Origin: Nymphaea colorata
Taxonomy: Eukaryota > Streptophyta > Magnoliopsida > Nymphaeales > Nymphaeaceae
Direction: 5' to 3'
DNA length: 64,000 nt
Assembly: GCF_008831285.2 (NCBI RefSeq)
Contig: NC_045142.1
Coordinates: 15,875,354-15,939,353 of the forward strand
The notes below the pieces were generated by a model that was given only the letters and a program-made list of their open reading frames with translations, had not been told where the DNA came from and searched no databases. Shown one piece after another: positions 31,725 to 42,333 of this stretch. How positions within the stretch are numbered: position 1 is the stretch's first letter; the number at the start of each line of letters is the position of its first letter. Both the position numbers and the translations under genes were made by a program.

Positions 31725-32840
31725 CTCTTAATTATGCAACATGTGAAGCCACACCAGCCTAATAAGTGATAAAAAAAGAAATGACACAACAGGCCCATTT
31801 TTGCCTACATTTCCCCAACATGTTTGCCCAAAACAGCTCATTCATGCACTGCAGTGTGGTTTATTACCTGTGAGAGTGGATTCAAAGGTGAAAGTTGACC
31901 AACTTCACTGTGAGCATTTTCAAAACGGCTTCACTTGCAGGTTAGTCAATGGGGGTCACGTGTGGTAGCATTGCATTTGGTCTCAATCAAACTTAAGTTG
32001 GAATACCAATTTTCGTAAGTTGTTTAAAGAAAGACTTGTACATGGGATATAAATTCAATGCACTAATAATAACAACCCAATAGAACTACAAGAATAAGGT
32101 TAATTAAGTTCCTAGTGATGCGACATGTGAAGCCAACAGTCTAACAAGTTATCAAAATAGAAATCAAGGAATAAGGCCATTTTCAACAGCATTTCCCTCA
32201 TCTTTTTGCCTGCAATAGCACATCCGCGCACCATGGCTATGGCATGTCGCTGGCAAGGTAGTGAATGTGAAGGTGAAAGTTGGTAAACTTCACTGATCCT
32301 ATTTAATTTGAGCATTTCTAGATGAGCCTCACATGTAGCTAAGCCGACCGGGGGTTATGTGTGGTAGCATTACCTCCACTCTCAATCATCCTTGAGTTGG
32401 AATACCAACTTTCATAAGTTTTCTAAAAGCATAATTTGTACATAGGATGTAAATTCAAGGATCTGGCAAGGCTTAATCCAATAGAAATTGTAGGAATGAG
32501 ACCAATTAAGCTCATAATGATGCAGTGTGTGAAGTCACACTAGTCTAGCAAGTGAAAACAACAAAGTGAATGATGATACAAAGAAAGATAGTAGACGAAA
32601 TAGGGTGGTTGCATATGTTGGTCAATTGATTACATTCTTCGACAGCAGTTGTCGATGATTGCCGGTGATGGGGTCAATGTAAAGGCCACCACTGGCCAAC
32701 CTAACTAGTTTTACTTAATTTGACAGATGAGCGAGATGTGCATGTGCTGCCTAAGTGAAGGGGCATTGCCTCCAGTCCTAATTCAATATTGATTTGGTTC
32801 AAGACAACAATACACTTGTAGAATGAGAAAGTGATAGACA
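31725..32840. repeat. degenerate tandem repeat, about 390-bp unit, 3 copies
   Basis: The phrase GTGAAGcC occurs at 31743, 32128 and 32529, spacings of 385 and 401. Each unit carries, in the same order, the anchors GGTGAAAGTTG (units 1 and 2), TGTGGTAGCATT, CTCAATC...GAGTTGGAATACCAA, a CTTGTACATrGGAT phrase and an AATTAAG boundary. Unit 3 is the most diverged. This looks like a small, old satellite block. Confidence 0.75.
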
Positions 32841-33839
32841 AGTGGCACTTATATCTTATTTTTCATCTATTCATACTGTTTATTTATGGTGGGCACTACC
32901 TAAGGATTTTCGTTTGTGTTACGTGACACTTTGTGTTTTGGCACTTCTTCTTTTGATGATTGATTTATTGTCTTTCTTTGTATCAACATTCACTATGTTG
33001 TTTTCACTGTGTTGTTGTCGATGGTGTTCATGATCGAGCATAAAGACTTAGAAAAAATATGGGTGTGTCACATTGTACAAAAGTTTCTTGCACACATCAT
33101 TTTCTAACTCCCCTAGTTGTCTTGTTCTACATAGGAAGTTTGATTATGAGGAAGGAGTTTGAACCCAAGGATGATGTTTGAAGGGAGGGTGCTTCAAGCA
33201 AATGAATCGCCACTTGAATATGATGTGTGCACTGAACTAGATGGCTGTCACTTGGTGCGGAACTTGATCATCGAAGCCATGGGTGAGTATTTGATAAGAG
33301 GTATCTAGTGGTAGTATAAAAATGGCTCGTTTGCAGCCCCATATTGCTGATGATATCTTTGGATGGCCATACCCATCATACATTGTGTTTGACCTTACTC
33401 ATTCCTTGATGCCTCAATCAACTGATCAACTGACCGTCTCTCTATGGTAAACACTATTGTGCATTACACTGCTTTAAGTGCTAAATGTGTTAGTCAATGT
33501 GATGTATATTTGTGTGATGCAGATATTGTTTCCTACATTATAGAGGGAGGCACAATATTGGGTCCTATGATTACATTCACATCACACTATTTACTAAGGT
33601 TTGCAGATGAAATACTTGCAAATAATCACATGATGTACAATTTTTTCCACACGAAGTAAAAGCACAATTTTTGGGATATCAGATATGTTCATGCACTTCA
33701 AACACCCATGAAAAATCATTCATGTGACTATGAGGTATTCATCGACAAATACATTGAGTCAAATGTTTAAAATTAACCCATGAATTTCACCCAAAGAGGA
33801 TATACTTGTAATTTGGAGGGTGTTGTACACAACAATATA
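32841..33839. other. intergenic, no gene recognised
   Basis: AT-rich. Two frames of 63-71 codons (32842-33033 and 33444-33659) have no recognisable domain or support. Confidence 0.45.
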
Positions 33840-34580
33840 ATGCCTGAGAGAAAGAGATGAAATAGGTTAACAACCTTGACAACATCTACAATGGCTACAC
33901 AACTGTATAGCCCATGTGGAATCTTCCAATGCTAAAAAATTGTTGTGTAAAACTTAATTAGATTATGTATGGAATATATTACAAGATTATTGTGAAGAAC
34001 ACTGACAAATTTTTAAGAATGTCAAATGAATTAGACAAGTTCAATCAATGTGTCTCTCAAATAGCCACTTGCAAATGATACAACTAAAGAACACTCTCGC
34101 AATTGAAACTGTTGTAGGTCTTCATTGGTGAAAAGAAGACTTTTGTCATTACATTACCTCTTTTCACTAGTGATGAGAAGACTTTCGTAAGCGAAGATTG
34201 ACAAAAGGTGTTCCACACATGTAAATACCAGCTACAAGCGCAATAAGCATTTGCTAGGAATGAAAAATGATTTGGCCAAACATGTATTGAAATACAATTC
34301 AAGATTGAAATAGTTATGCAAGGCACCCCTCAAATACCTAAAGGAAAGGGACAAAAGAGGTAAACAACCTTAGCAGCATCTATAATGATTGAGTACCTGC
34401 GTAACTCATATGTAATATTACAATCTAAAGAATTATGTTTTGCAACCTTGAATTAGATTCATGTATGGGTTATATTAGATTATTATAAAAGATATCCTAT
34501 CATTTTTTTGGAATGCCAGATCAATTCGACAACTTCAATTGATGTGCCTTCCAAACAACCACATGCAAATGATACAACAA
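33840..34580. repeat. dispersed/tandem repeat C, copies 1 and 2
   Basis: 33840-34085 and about 34300-34580 are related head to tail. Both run from a GAAAnnGrtrAAAnAGGTTAACAACCTT-type phrase, through AACATCTAyAATGGyT and TTAGATTnATGTATGG, to CTTGCAAATGATACAAC or CATGCAAATGATACAAC. The second copy also has a left portion (34110-34300) with GGTGTTCCACACATGTAAATACCAG. Both match the copies at 40.5 and 41.2 kb. Confidence 0.65.
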
Positions 34581-35500
34581 AAAACACTTTTACAATGAAA
34601 CATTGTCTTTGCCAAAGAAAAGGAGGTCATATTTGTGCATTAGTGAGCATCCTAGAATGATATTTGCATAGGACAGCTACGAACCAATCACGGATCGAGA
34701 CTATTCTCCATGATTTGGCTAAGTTTTGTATGATGTGATTGATATGTTTGATTGATATAAATGTTGCAACATTTTTTATGTGCATTGCCGTGGGCATGAT
34801 TCAATCAAATGGATTGGAAGGGTAGATGTACCCGTAAAGTTATGACAGCTAAGTAAGAGTATTTATTTTATGTGTATCCCTCATCGGGAGGTGTCATGAA
34901 GTATGGGTGCATTCGTGAAGTGAACCAACCTCGTATGCTGGCCGATCATTTTGTGGATGTGTTCCCATAATGATAAGTTAAGAAAGAATAATTGATGCAA
35001 AGGTAGTACCATGCAACAATGTACCTGGGATATGCCCCCTATCGTCACTGGTCTCGCCTGCTCAGTGCGCAGGCGGTGCAAGACCCCAAGAAGGTTGAAC
35101 AACTCTCCTTGAAATTCACACGTCCATGAATGATTGCTCTGTCAATGCAGCATGAACGGATCAATATCATTTCGGGCCACCATAGGAGTTGTCTCATGAC
35201 TGTAGGTTGCCCATGGTGTGCACGCGCTTGTGTTTGCACCCGCGGGAGCTGTCCATTCACTAAAACAAATGTAAATAAAACAAGTGTGTATGAAGTGAAT
35301 GTGCATGAAGTTAATGTGATTATTAAATGTGTTAATTGTAGTCATTGAGTGGTCCTTACATGCCGTGGTATATGTGAGAGACTACCATGACAAGTTATGC
35401 AATTGCATGCCATTATCATGATATGATAGTGTTACATTTTCATATATGTTACATCTTAGATTTGAGCCCTTATCTTAGAGTGTTAAGATTTATCTAGTTT
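34581..35500. other. intergenic, possibly upstream LTR of gypsy-4
   Basis: No supported gene. The stretch just before the primer site at 35889 should hold the 5' LTR of gypsy-4. Its left boundary cannot be fixed because no second LTR remains. Confidence 0.35.
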
Positions 35501-37925
35501 GTTGTGACACTACAAAAGCTACGCATTCTGTTTACCTTTTCAGGTTTTGGCAGACCCAGAGCAACATGTTGATTAGATGACTTTGCTCACATCCTATTGG
35601 AGAGATTTTGAGTCTATTGTAGTGTCGGTGTGCCATGTTTTGGCCTCCATGATGTCTTCTGTTTGTTCGATTCAATGTTGTTGTTTGGGGTATTTTTGTC
35701 ATATGTGTTATTGAAAAATATGAAGTGATTATGTATGAACTGAATTTACTACGTAATGAAATATTCACCCCATTATCTTTTGATGTGCATAGCTCATTTT
35801 GAATCATTGTGCCGTTGCACCTCGATGTTTTACATTTTAACAAAAAAAAAGGTTATTTGGGAGTAAAAAGGTTGGAGTGTGACAGCTTTAGTATTAGAGC
35901 TATAGAAAATCCCCCCTCTGGATGTGAGCTAACTATCTGCGAAGCCATGTTGCCCAGGTACGTGCTACTTCATTGAGCTCTTATTGTAGTTTTGGTTTTC
36001 AGTGTGCTCTATAAGTATAAGATAGATTGATGTTTTGATTATTATGGTGATGCATTTTATAAGTAGACTTGCAAGAGTTGTTTTAGACCTTGCATTAAAA
36101 ATGAGGGTCTTGTTTGTACAAATGGAGTACCAATGTAGGGGTAAAAGCGAGGTAGGCCGGATACATAAGCGTAGAGAGAGCCAAGTTTAGCCCCTTTAGA
36201 TGCAATATGTCAGGGCAACCGTTCACCGAGACTAGTGTGGGTGCCAAAACCCCACTGTTGTAGACCCCACCAGTGGATCAGCAGACTATACTGCTGACGA
36301 CTTTGCAGACATTGACCTTCCAATAATAAAAGGAGACATACATCTCCTATAGGAGACACCACTGCGCCACCTAAGGAGAAGGCAACTTTGGTATTGTTTA
36401 AGCAATTTATGTCGACGCAGCCGCTTGTCTTTACTCAAGATAACAACCCAAATGTGGTAGAGGAGTGGATTGAAGAAGTAGAACACATCTTTGAGCCAGA
36501 AGGAGATAAAGTAAACTACAACTCGTACTTGTTGGAAGGTGATACGAAACAGTGGTGGCAATCAACTTGTGAGAATCAGTTAGCAGACTACCAATCAATT
36601 TCATGGAAGAAATTCAGAGGTTTGTTTATCAACGCTTACTTCTTAGCTCATGTTAGAAACAAAAAATTGCAAGAGTTCATTGAGTTGCAACAAAACCATA
36701 TGTGCTTGGAGGAGTACATTACTAAGTATTGACACTTAGAGGTGTATTACCCACATCTCTACACCACAAATGGGGCCAGAGTAGATAAGTTTATGCATGG
36801 TTTGCATGATGAACTGTGAAGTAAGGTGATGTCTAGCAGACCTCACGATTTGGACGATGGCCACCATGGCTAGACGCATGGAGGAAGATTGGGCAAGGAC
36901 ACATGAGGACCATTACAAGAAGACGACTTATCACTCACATGGTGGGCAGATGTAGGCCAAGCATCACAACTTTGTAGGCATGGCAAAGCCTTATGGGAAG
37001 CATGATGATAGAGCATTCAGGTGGAACAGGCCTACCAGCAGTGACACCACACATGGGGCAGTGACTACTCCGACTCTACTAAAGTGCCCTACTTGCTCAT
37101 GTGTGTACCCCGAGAAGTAGTGCTATTGGAAGACTGGAGCATGTTTACATTGTGGAAGGATAAGACACTTCATCAAAGATTGCCCCACAATGCGAGGAAA
37201 AGAGTTAGAAAAGCCTGAGGCCAGTCCTTCTAGTGCTCAAAAGCTGACTGGACGTGTTTATGCGACTACTGTGGAGGAGTTTCAGGCACACAATCTCATT
37301 GAAGGTACATTACTTGTTGGTTCTCACATTGCTAGATTGTTGTTTGATGTAGGGGTGTCTCATTCTTTCATATTTAGTCAATTTGCCATTTCACTAGAAG
37401 TGTAAGCTAGGATGATGTCGCATGTCTTAAAAGTGGTAAGCCCTATGCATGCTCAAGATTCGTGTAGCCCATATCTACCTGATGTAGATGTGGATCTCCA
37501 TCAATGTCATTTACCTACATAGTTGGTGATCATAAGTCTTAGTGGGTTCGATGTTATTCTGGGCATGGATTGACTATATATGCATTATGCCAATTAGATT
37601 GTAAAAAAAAGCAGATATAGTTGTTGACTCATGATATGCGGCCAGTGGAATTCCAAGCTTGAAAAGCCAGTCAAATTGATAAGACAATGGTGTCTGCACT
37701 AAAGGCTAAACGATTGTTAGAAAAGGGGAGTGTTCCATTCTTGGTCAACGTGTTGACTAGTGAGACTAAACCGGTGAAGTTGAAGGATGTGGCCATCATG
37801 AGGGAGTACCCTGATGTGTTACATAAAAAGCTATTGAGTTTGCCTTTGACACGAAAAGTTGAGTTCAAGATAGAGTTGTTACCAGGGACAACTCCTATTT
37901 CTAAGGAACCCTATTTGATAATTTT
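35501..37925 (+). mobile_element. truncated Ty3/gypsy element (gypsy-4)
   Basis: 5' portion of a plus-strand gypsy element. An LTR end (...GTGTGACA at 35884) is followed by a primer site, gag, zinc knuckle, protease and the first residues of RT. It then stops being recognisable at about 37915-37925 in the PISKEPY motif that opens RT. Everything 3' of that is absent. The LTR start is not resolved, so the left coordinate is approximate. Confidence 0.78.
35889..35900 (+). other. decayed primer-binding site of gypsy-4
   Basis: TAGTATTAGAGC differs from the initiator tRNA-Met site TGGTATCAGAGC by two transitions. It follows the LTR-like end GTGTGACA by four bases. Confidence 0.7.
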
Positions 37926-37932
37926 TTCATAG
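36388..37932 (+). pseudogene. gypsy-4 gag-protease-RT start, broken
   Basis: Retrotransposon gag capsid core is open at 36388-36732 (VVEEWIEEVEHIF, GDTKQWWQS, WKKFRGLFINAYF). After a stop at 36730 it continues in shifted frames with VDKFMHGLHDEL and VMSSRPHDLDD. The zinc knuckle CX2CX4HX4C is intact (CLHCGRIRHFIKDC, near 37145-37187). The protease, at 37190-37405, reads LLFDVGVSHSFIF, so the usual DTGAS has become DVGVS and the active-site Thr is lost. The piece at 37687-37932 is the pre-RT linker, ending VEFKIELLPGTTPISKEPY. Confidence 0.82.
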
Positions 37933-38454
37933 AAATCTGGTGGACTGTTTTCAAAGCAGCTGTAAAGAATTTGTTGTTGTCATCCTCAAAGAACATATAG
38001 AACTGTAGCTGCTAATTGATGGCTGTTTTAAAGTTTATCTTGCAGAACCATCAAAGTTAGTATCTTTATTAAAAGCAGTGGAGAAGTTTCAACTTCTTTG
38101 GCTGGACCGTATCTTGATATGTACAATGCGATGGTTGTAAACTGTGGGTACAAGCCAAGTGCTAAAGCTTAGCAGAAATTGTTTGAAGGTCTGATTGCTA
38201 TATTCTTGTTAATGATTTTCTATATCTCAATCTGTTTAAGAAGTATACTTATTCTTTCCCTTGCTGACACACTTAATGATGCTGATTATTCCTATCTAGA
38301 GTGCAAAGAAAAGTTAAATCCTATTACTAAAATATTTGCAAAGTGGCAGCAAGAACTGAGGCCCTTTTTTCTTTCAATTATAATTGTTATGGCTACACAG
38401 CTAGGTGGCCATGCACATTCAAAAATTACAGCAGCTGCCACCTAAATTAGCATC
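37933..38454. other. unassigned, weakly coding-like plus-strand sequence
   Basis: Immediately after the gypsy-4 break. Short frames such as DMYNAMVVNCGYKPSAKA (about 38117-38170) have a pentatricopeptide-repeat flavour but are interrupted by a stop. I cannot assign this stretch. Confidence 0.25.
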
Positions 38455-38840
38455 CTTCATTTGAGCTGTACGGCCATCCAACATCTCATAAATTCTTGAG
38501 CTGGATGCCTTGCATCAGCCACCATGAAATTCTAAAAAACTCCATGTCTGCATTGCCATCTCACTGTCCTTCATAGCGGCTTTGGCTCTCCATGCTTTAA
38601 ACCATTTTATTGCTGTAGTATAAATATTTCCTAATTGAACTTTCGAAGCTATGTTTTCCACATCTAAAATAGCTAACTTCTTTGCAGCTCTTTCAGCCAT
38701 GACCACATCCCTGAATTGCAAGTACCGGAGAGAGTTGCCCACATAGCAGGACCATGTTTGAGAGGGATCTTATTTATAAACTCTTCTGCTTCTATCAAAT
38801 GCCTGTATCTTCCCAAGATATCAACTACACATGCATAGCT
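38455..38840 (-). pseudogene. pentatricopeptide-repeat (PPR, E-domain) protein fragment
   Basis: Read on the minus strand from 38840: YACVVDILGRYRHLIEAEEF, then INKIPLKHG and MWATLSG, match the last PPR motifs of plant PLS-class PPR proteins. After a frameshift near 38725 come AERAAKKLAILDVEN and LGNIYTTAIKW (38515-38742), then SSRIYEMLDG and TAQMKDA towards 38455. These correspond to the E and E+ motifs that follow the repeats in organelle RNA-editing factors. Only the C-terminal tail of the gene is present, with a frameshift and stops, so it is a pseudogene piece. Intact relatives are targeted to plastids or mitochondria. Confidence 0.68.
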
Positions 38841-39112
38841 TTCCAATTTGCCTTAAAAATTTTTATTCATTACTATTGCTTGTGAACTATTGCACTTGTG
38901 TGATGCATTTGTCAATTTTTTGCCAATTCATCAGGTGTCTGCTTAAGATCCCCATGGTCTTTTTTGTTTAAATCCAAAAGATGGTAGTTTTGTTAGGTTT
39001 CAGCTTATGATCAGGTTTAGATGGGATTTGCATCTACCCTCCTAATTTTGGAAAAAGCACCTATTCTTTACAATGTTTACATTGTCATGACAGACTTCTT
39101 GTGGATACAAAT

Positions 39113-39116
<4 letters not shown>

Positions 39117-39150
<34 letters not shown>
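39117..39150. repeat. (TA)n microsatellite, 34 bases
   Basis: Uninterrupted TA dinucleotides. Confidence 0.95.
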
Positions 39151-39153
<3 letters not shown>

Positions 39154-40025
39154 TGTTAAAGAAGCAATAAGTTTTCTCATGTTGAAGAAAACTTATTTAA
39201 TCAAGAGACTTTGTGTGTCTAGCGTTGTTTCACTTTTCAAGATTGAGTTCCTGGTATGTTGGACTTTTTTTCAGGTTCTTTGTTGTATAAAATTAAGCAC
39301 ATAACGACTATGATATCCATTTATTTTTTCAGGTTGCTAATTTTCATGAAAGACAACTATACATTAGGGTCTTCTTGATAGCAAGAGTGATGGATGTATA
39401 TTTTAACTCTTATTCAAGTCCTCGGAAGTCTATGGTACCTGTTTTTTTTTTAATAGCAAGCTGGAAGAACCACTTCGCACACATCAGCCCTAGATCCTGA
39501 AGTATGTTGGTGAAATGAGTGAATCGAGATCATTCTAGTTAAGATTTTCAAATCTTTCCATGTGTAACTTGGGAAGCATGTTTTTGTGACTGAATGCTTC
39601 AATTGCTTTGGATAGTTCACTTGGCATCTAGTGCAGTTTTTGTTATCCAATGTTTAGCAGCCAAGCTTGGTGTTGTAACAGGCACAGACAACTTAATTCT
39701 TGTAAACCTAAACCTTAGATGCTAAAGTCCTTGTGTATTGACTTCAGACTACTTATTTCATTCTCGCAGACCTAATCCCTTCGATTACCTTATTCATCTC
39801 TAGAAATTAGTCACTTGGAAACACTCAGGGCAGTAGAAAAAACACGTTGTATTACTTGAATAAACTCCTCTTACAACCAAGCATAAAGCCCTACGCCCTA
39901 CAATTTGATGCATTTAGTGGTACAATGATTTAAAATTAGTTATTTTTTCTTGAGATAGTATACTTATTTTGTTGTCTTGGGCTAAGAGTCACATATGTCA
40001 TATGAGTGTGGCCATGTTCCCACTT

Positions 40026-40125
40026 TCTATGCTCATTTACATCAGCTATTTATATTCCTATGTTAATGATGGTTCTCTATGCTCATTTACATCAGCTATT
40101 TATATTCCTATTGTCAATTTCTTAT
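40026..40125. repeat. 50-bp tandem duplication
   Basis: TCTATGCTCATTTACATCAG at 40026 recurs at 40076. The copies are nearly identical to TATATTCCTA. Confidence 0.85.
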
Positions 40126-40479
40126 CAATTGTGAACTTGAGTTTGAGAACTGACGTTTGTAGATTTGGGCTATCAGTTGACATATCATTTTTTTTTTGTA
40201 ACCAGCACAATCTCCCCAAAAAATATGTGTATAGCTACAACTAACTAACTACCTGTAAATAAGCTGAAATCAGTATGTAAGAACCCATTTTTTGGTCATC
40301 TAAACAAAACCATGTTTTCAACAGTGAAAACCAGGTTTTTGGTATGCTATCAAAACAGTAAACCAGGTTTCAAAATCACATTAAAAAAAAGGTTTTTCTC
40401 AAAACTAGGTTTTTACAAAGCCCTTTTTTTAAGGGTGCATCCAAACAAGGCCTAAGTCTCTTTCGATTGTGTTTTCATT

Positions 40480-40895
40480 TTGCCAGCTATAGAAGACTTT
40501 GGCCAATGAAAAATGACACAAGGCATTCTATACGTGTAAATACCACCAACAAGCATTTGCCAGCAACGAAAAAAATTTTGGCCAAACTTATAGTGAAATA
40601 CAACCGCAAGATTGAGGGAGTTGAGCAAGACACTTCCCTCAAATACCTGAGGGAAATGGGTGAAAAAAGTAAATGACCATAATAACATCTATGGTTATTG
40701 CATAATCGTATAACCCATATATGATTTTGTACTGTTCAAAAGTTATGTTTTGTAACATTGAAAATTAGATTCATGTATGGATTATAGATTACAAGTTATT
40801 GTAAATAAAAACTATTAATTTTTTGGAAAGTTCAATGAATTAGACAGCTTTCATCGATGTGTCTACCTAAAGGCAGCTTGCAATCAGCATTGACT
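40480..40895. repeat. repeat C, copy 3
   Basis: Aligns with 34110-34580: GTGTAAATACCA, AAGCATTTGCcAG, TTGGCCAAAC, TCAAATACCTgAgGGAAA, ATGTTTTGTAACaTTGAAaATTAGATTCATGTATGG. Confidence 0.65.
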
Positions 40896-41179
40896 ACCAA
40901 TGTCATTATGATTTATGTGGGACATCTTACATCAACAAGGTAAGACAACTATTTTCGCTAAATTGTTGGCTTAGGTATTAATTGATAAGCTCCTTTAATT
41001 TAGACATATTCAAGGTCGAAGTACGAGTCAAAATATGTTGGCAGCTAATCCTCTTGATGGTACGGTAGTAGCATCTAAATGTGTAAATGTCGTGGTAGGA
41101 GCAAGATCAGTCAAATCATCTGCAGGAACATATGGCAAATATGAATAATAAATAACAAAAGACCTTCACTAGCAAAACA
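40896..41179. other. intergenic, no gene recognised
   Basis: Short spacer between two copies of repeat C. No coding signal. Confidence 0.4.
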
Positions 41180-41435
41180 ATTGTTTCCTAGGCACGTGCT
41201 TCACTAGCTAAAATATCACTTTTTATTACATTGTCTCTTTTCACCAACAAGAAGAAGACTTTCACCAACTATAGAGGATTTTTTCCAGTGAAGACATCAT
41301 GCAAACGTACATGCTATAAGGTGTTTCATACATGTGGTATATAGGAACAATAAACACTTATCATTAATGAAAGAAAATTTGCCGAAACTTGTATCGAAAT
41401 ACAACCACAAGATTGAGTAGCAAAAGCTACAACAA
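41180..41435. repeat. repeat C, copy 4 (partial)
   Basis: Matches 34130-34310 with more divergence: TCATTACATTaCCTCTTTTCACyA near the start, then GGTGTTyCAyACATGT and GAAATACAAyCaCAAGATTGA. Confidence 0.55.
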
Positions 41436-42055
41436 ATAAGATAGAAAAAACGCAAAACCAATCATCTACTAAACTGAAAGGGAAATTATGAATGTAAAAT
41501 GTTTTAAATGCACATACAAACGTGCATTTGAATGTGGGCAGTTTTTATATACACATATAAACATGAATTTGTCCAAAGTTTTAGTCCTCAAAAGTGAAGG
41601 AGGTGGTGCAACAAACGATGTTTGTGGTACTCTTCATTTATCAGCCATTCAATCTTGCGAAGGAGGTGGTCATGGTATCGACACAGTCTCACACTTTCAT
41701 CTTCCACATCTATACATTGCTGATGGTGGTGTTTTCACTTGTCGGTGCTGGATGACAAGACCATAGCCCCCTAATCAGTTGTAGAAGAGGATAACTTGAC
41801 TTTAGCCTTTTCAATGCTTGAGGAGACTGGTATGGTACTTTATTGTTGTCCCTCTCTTGTTGCTTACAAGGTGTCTAGTTGCACCTTCCTTTCTCCATTT
41901 GCCTTGGTATGCCTCTACATGGTCTCCACCATGTTTCTAGTTGTAAATTTGATCAAGAAACCTTTCTTGCAACAAAACTACTTAGTATGCAACAATGTTT
42001 TTTGACCTTTTCAGAAGCCTCACTAGTTGAGGAATTGGTTGACCCACCCAATTTG
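41436..42055. other. intergenic, no gene recognised
   Basis: Frames of 92 and 69 codons (41488-41766 and 41796-42005) show no recognisable domain. Confidence 0.4.
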
Positions 42056-42333
42056 CTTAAGATTTTGATATCTAATGCCAAACCACTGGATGAAGTTAGA
42101 TGCAAGAGGAGAAGAAGGGAAACGACCTGCACGTACAAGAGAGAGAGACAGATAAAAAAAGAGCAACAACCCTAACGCCTGCCACTTGATGTCATTATAT
42201 ACTGATTTGTTATACAATAAAATACACAAAACAATGTTAAAAAATACAAGTATGCCACCACCCATTATGATTGGGCGTGTGGAGAAGATGGGTCAGTCTG
42301 GTTGACATGATCCAAATCGTACGATCTTTAACA
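42056..42333 (-). repeat. 3' LTR of copia-2 (left)
   Basis: Aligns with 46569-46845. The outer TG is mutated (CTTAAGATTTTG against TGTAAGATTTTG). The inner end is ...CTTTAACA. Confidence 0.88.

Larger units (their letters stand above)
38841..40479. other. intergenic, no gene recognised
   Basis: AT-rich. Contains a TA-microsatellite at 39117-39150 and a 50-bp tandem duplication at 40026-40125. No supported coding frame. Confidence 0.45.

Noticed and set aside
31725-32840. CRISPR-like or prokaryotic repeat array
   Set aside because: Units are about 390 bases and diverged, in plant nuclear DNA. This is a tandem repeat, not a CRISPR array.
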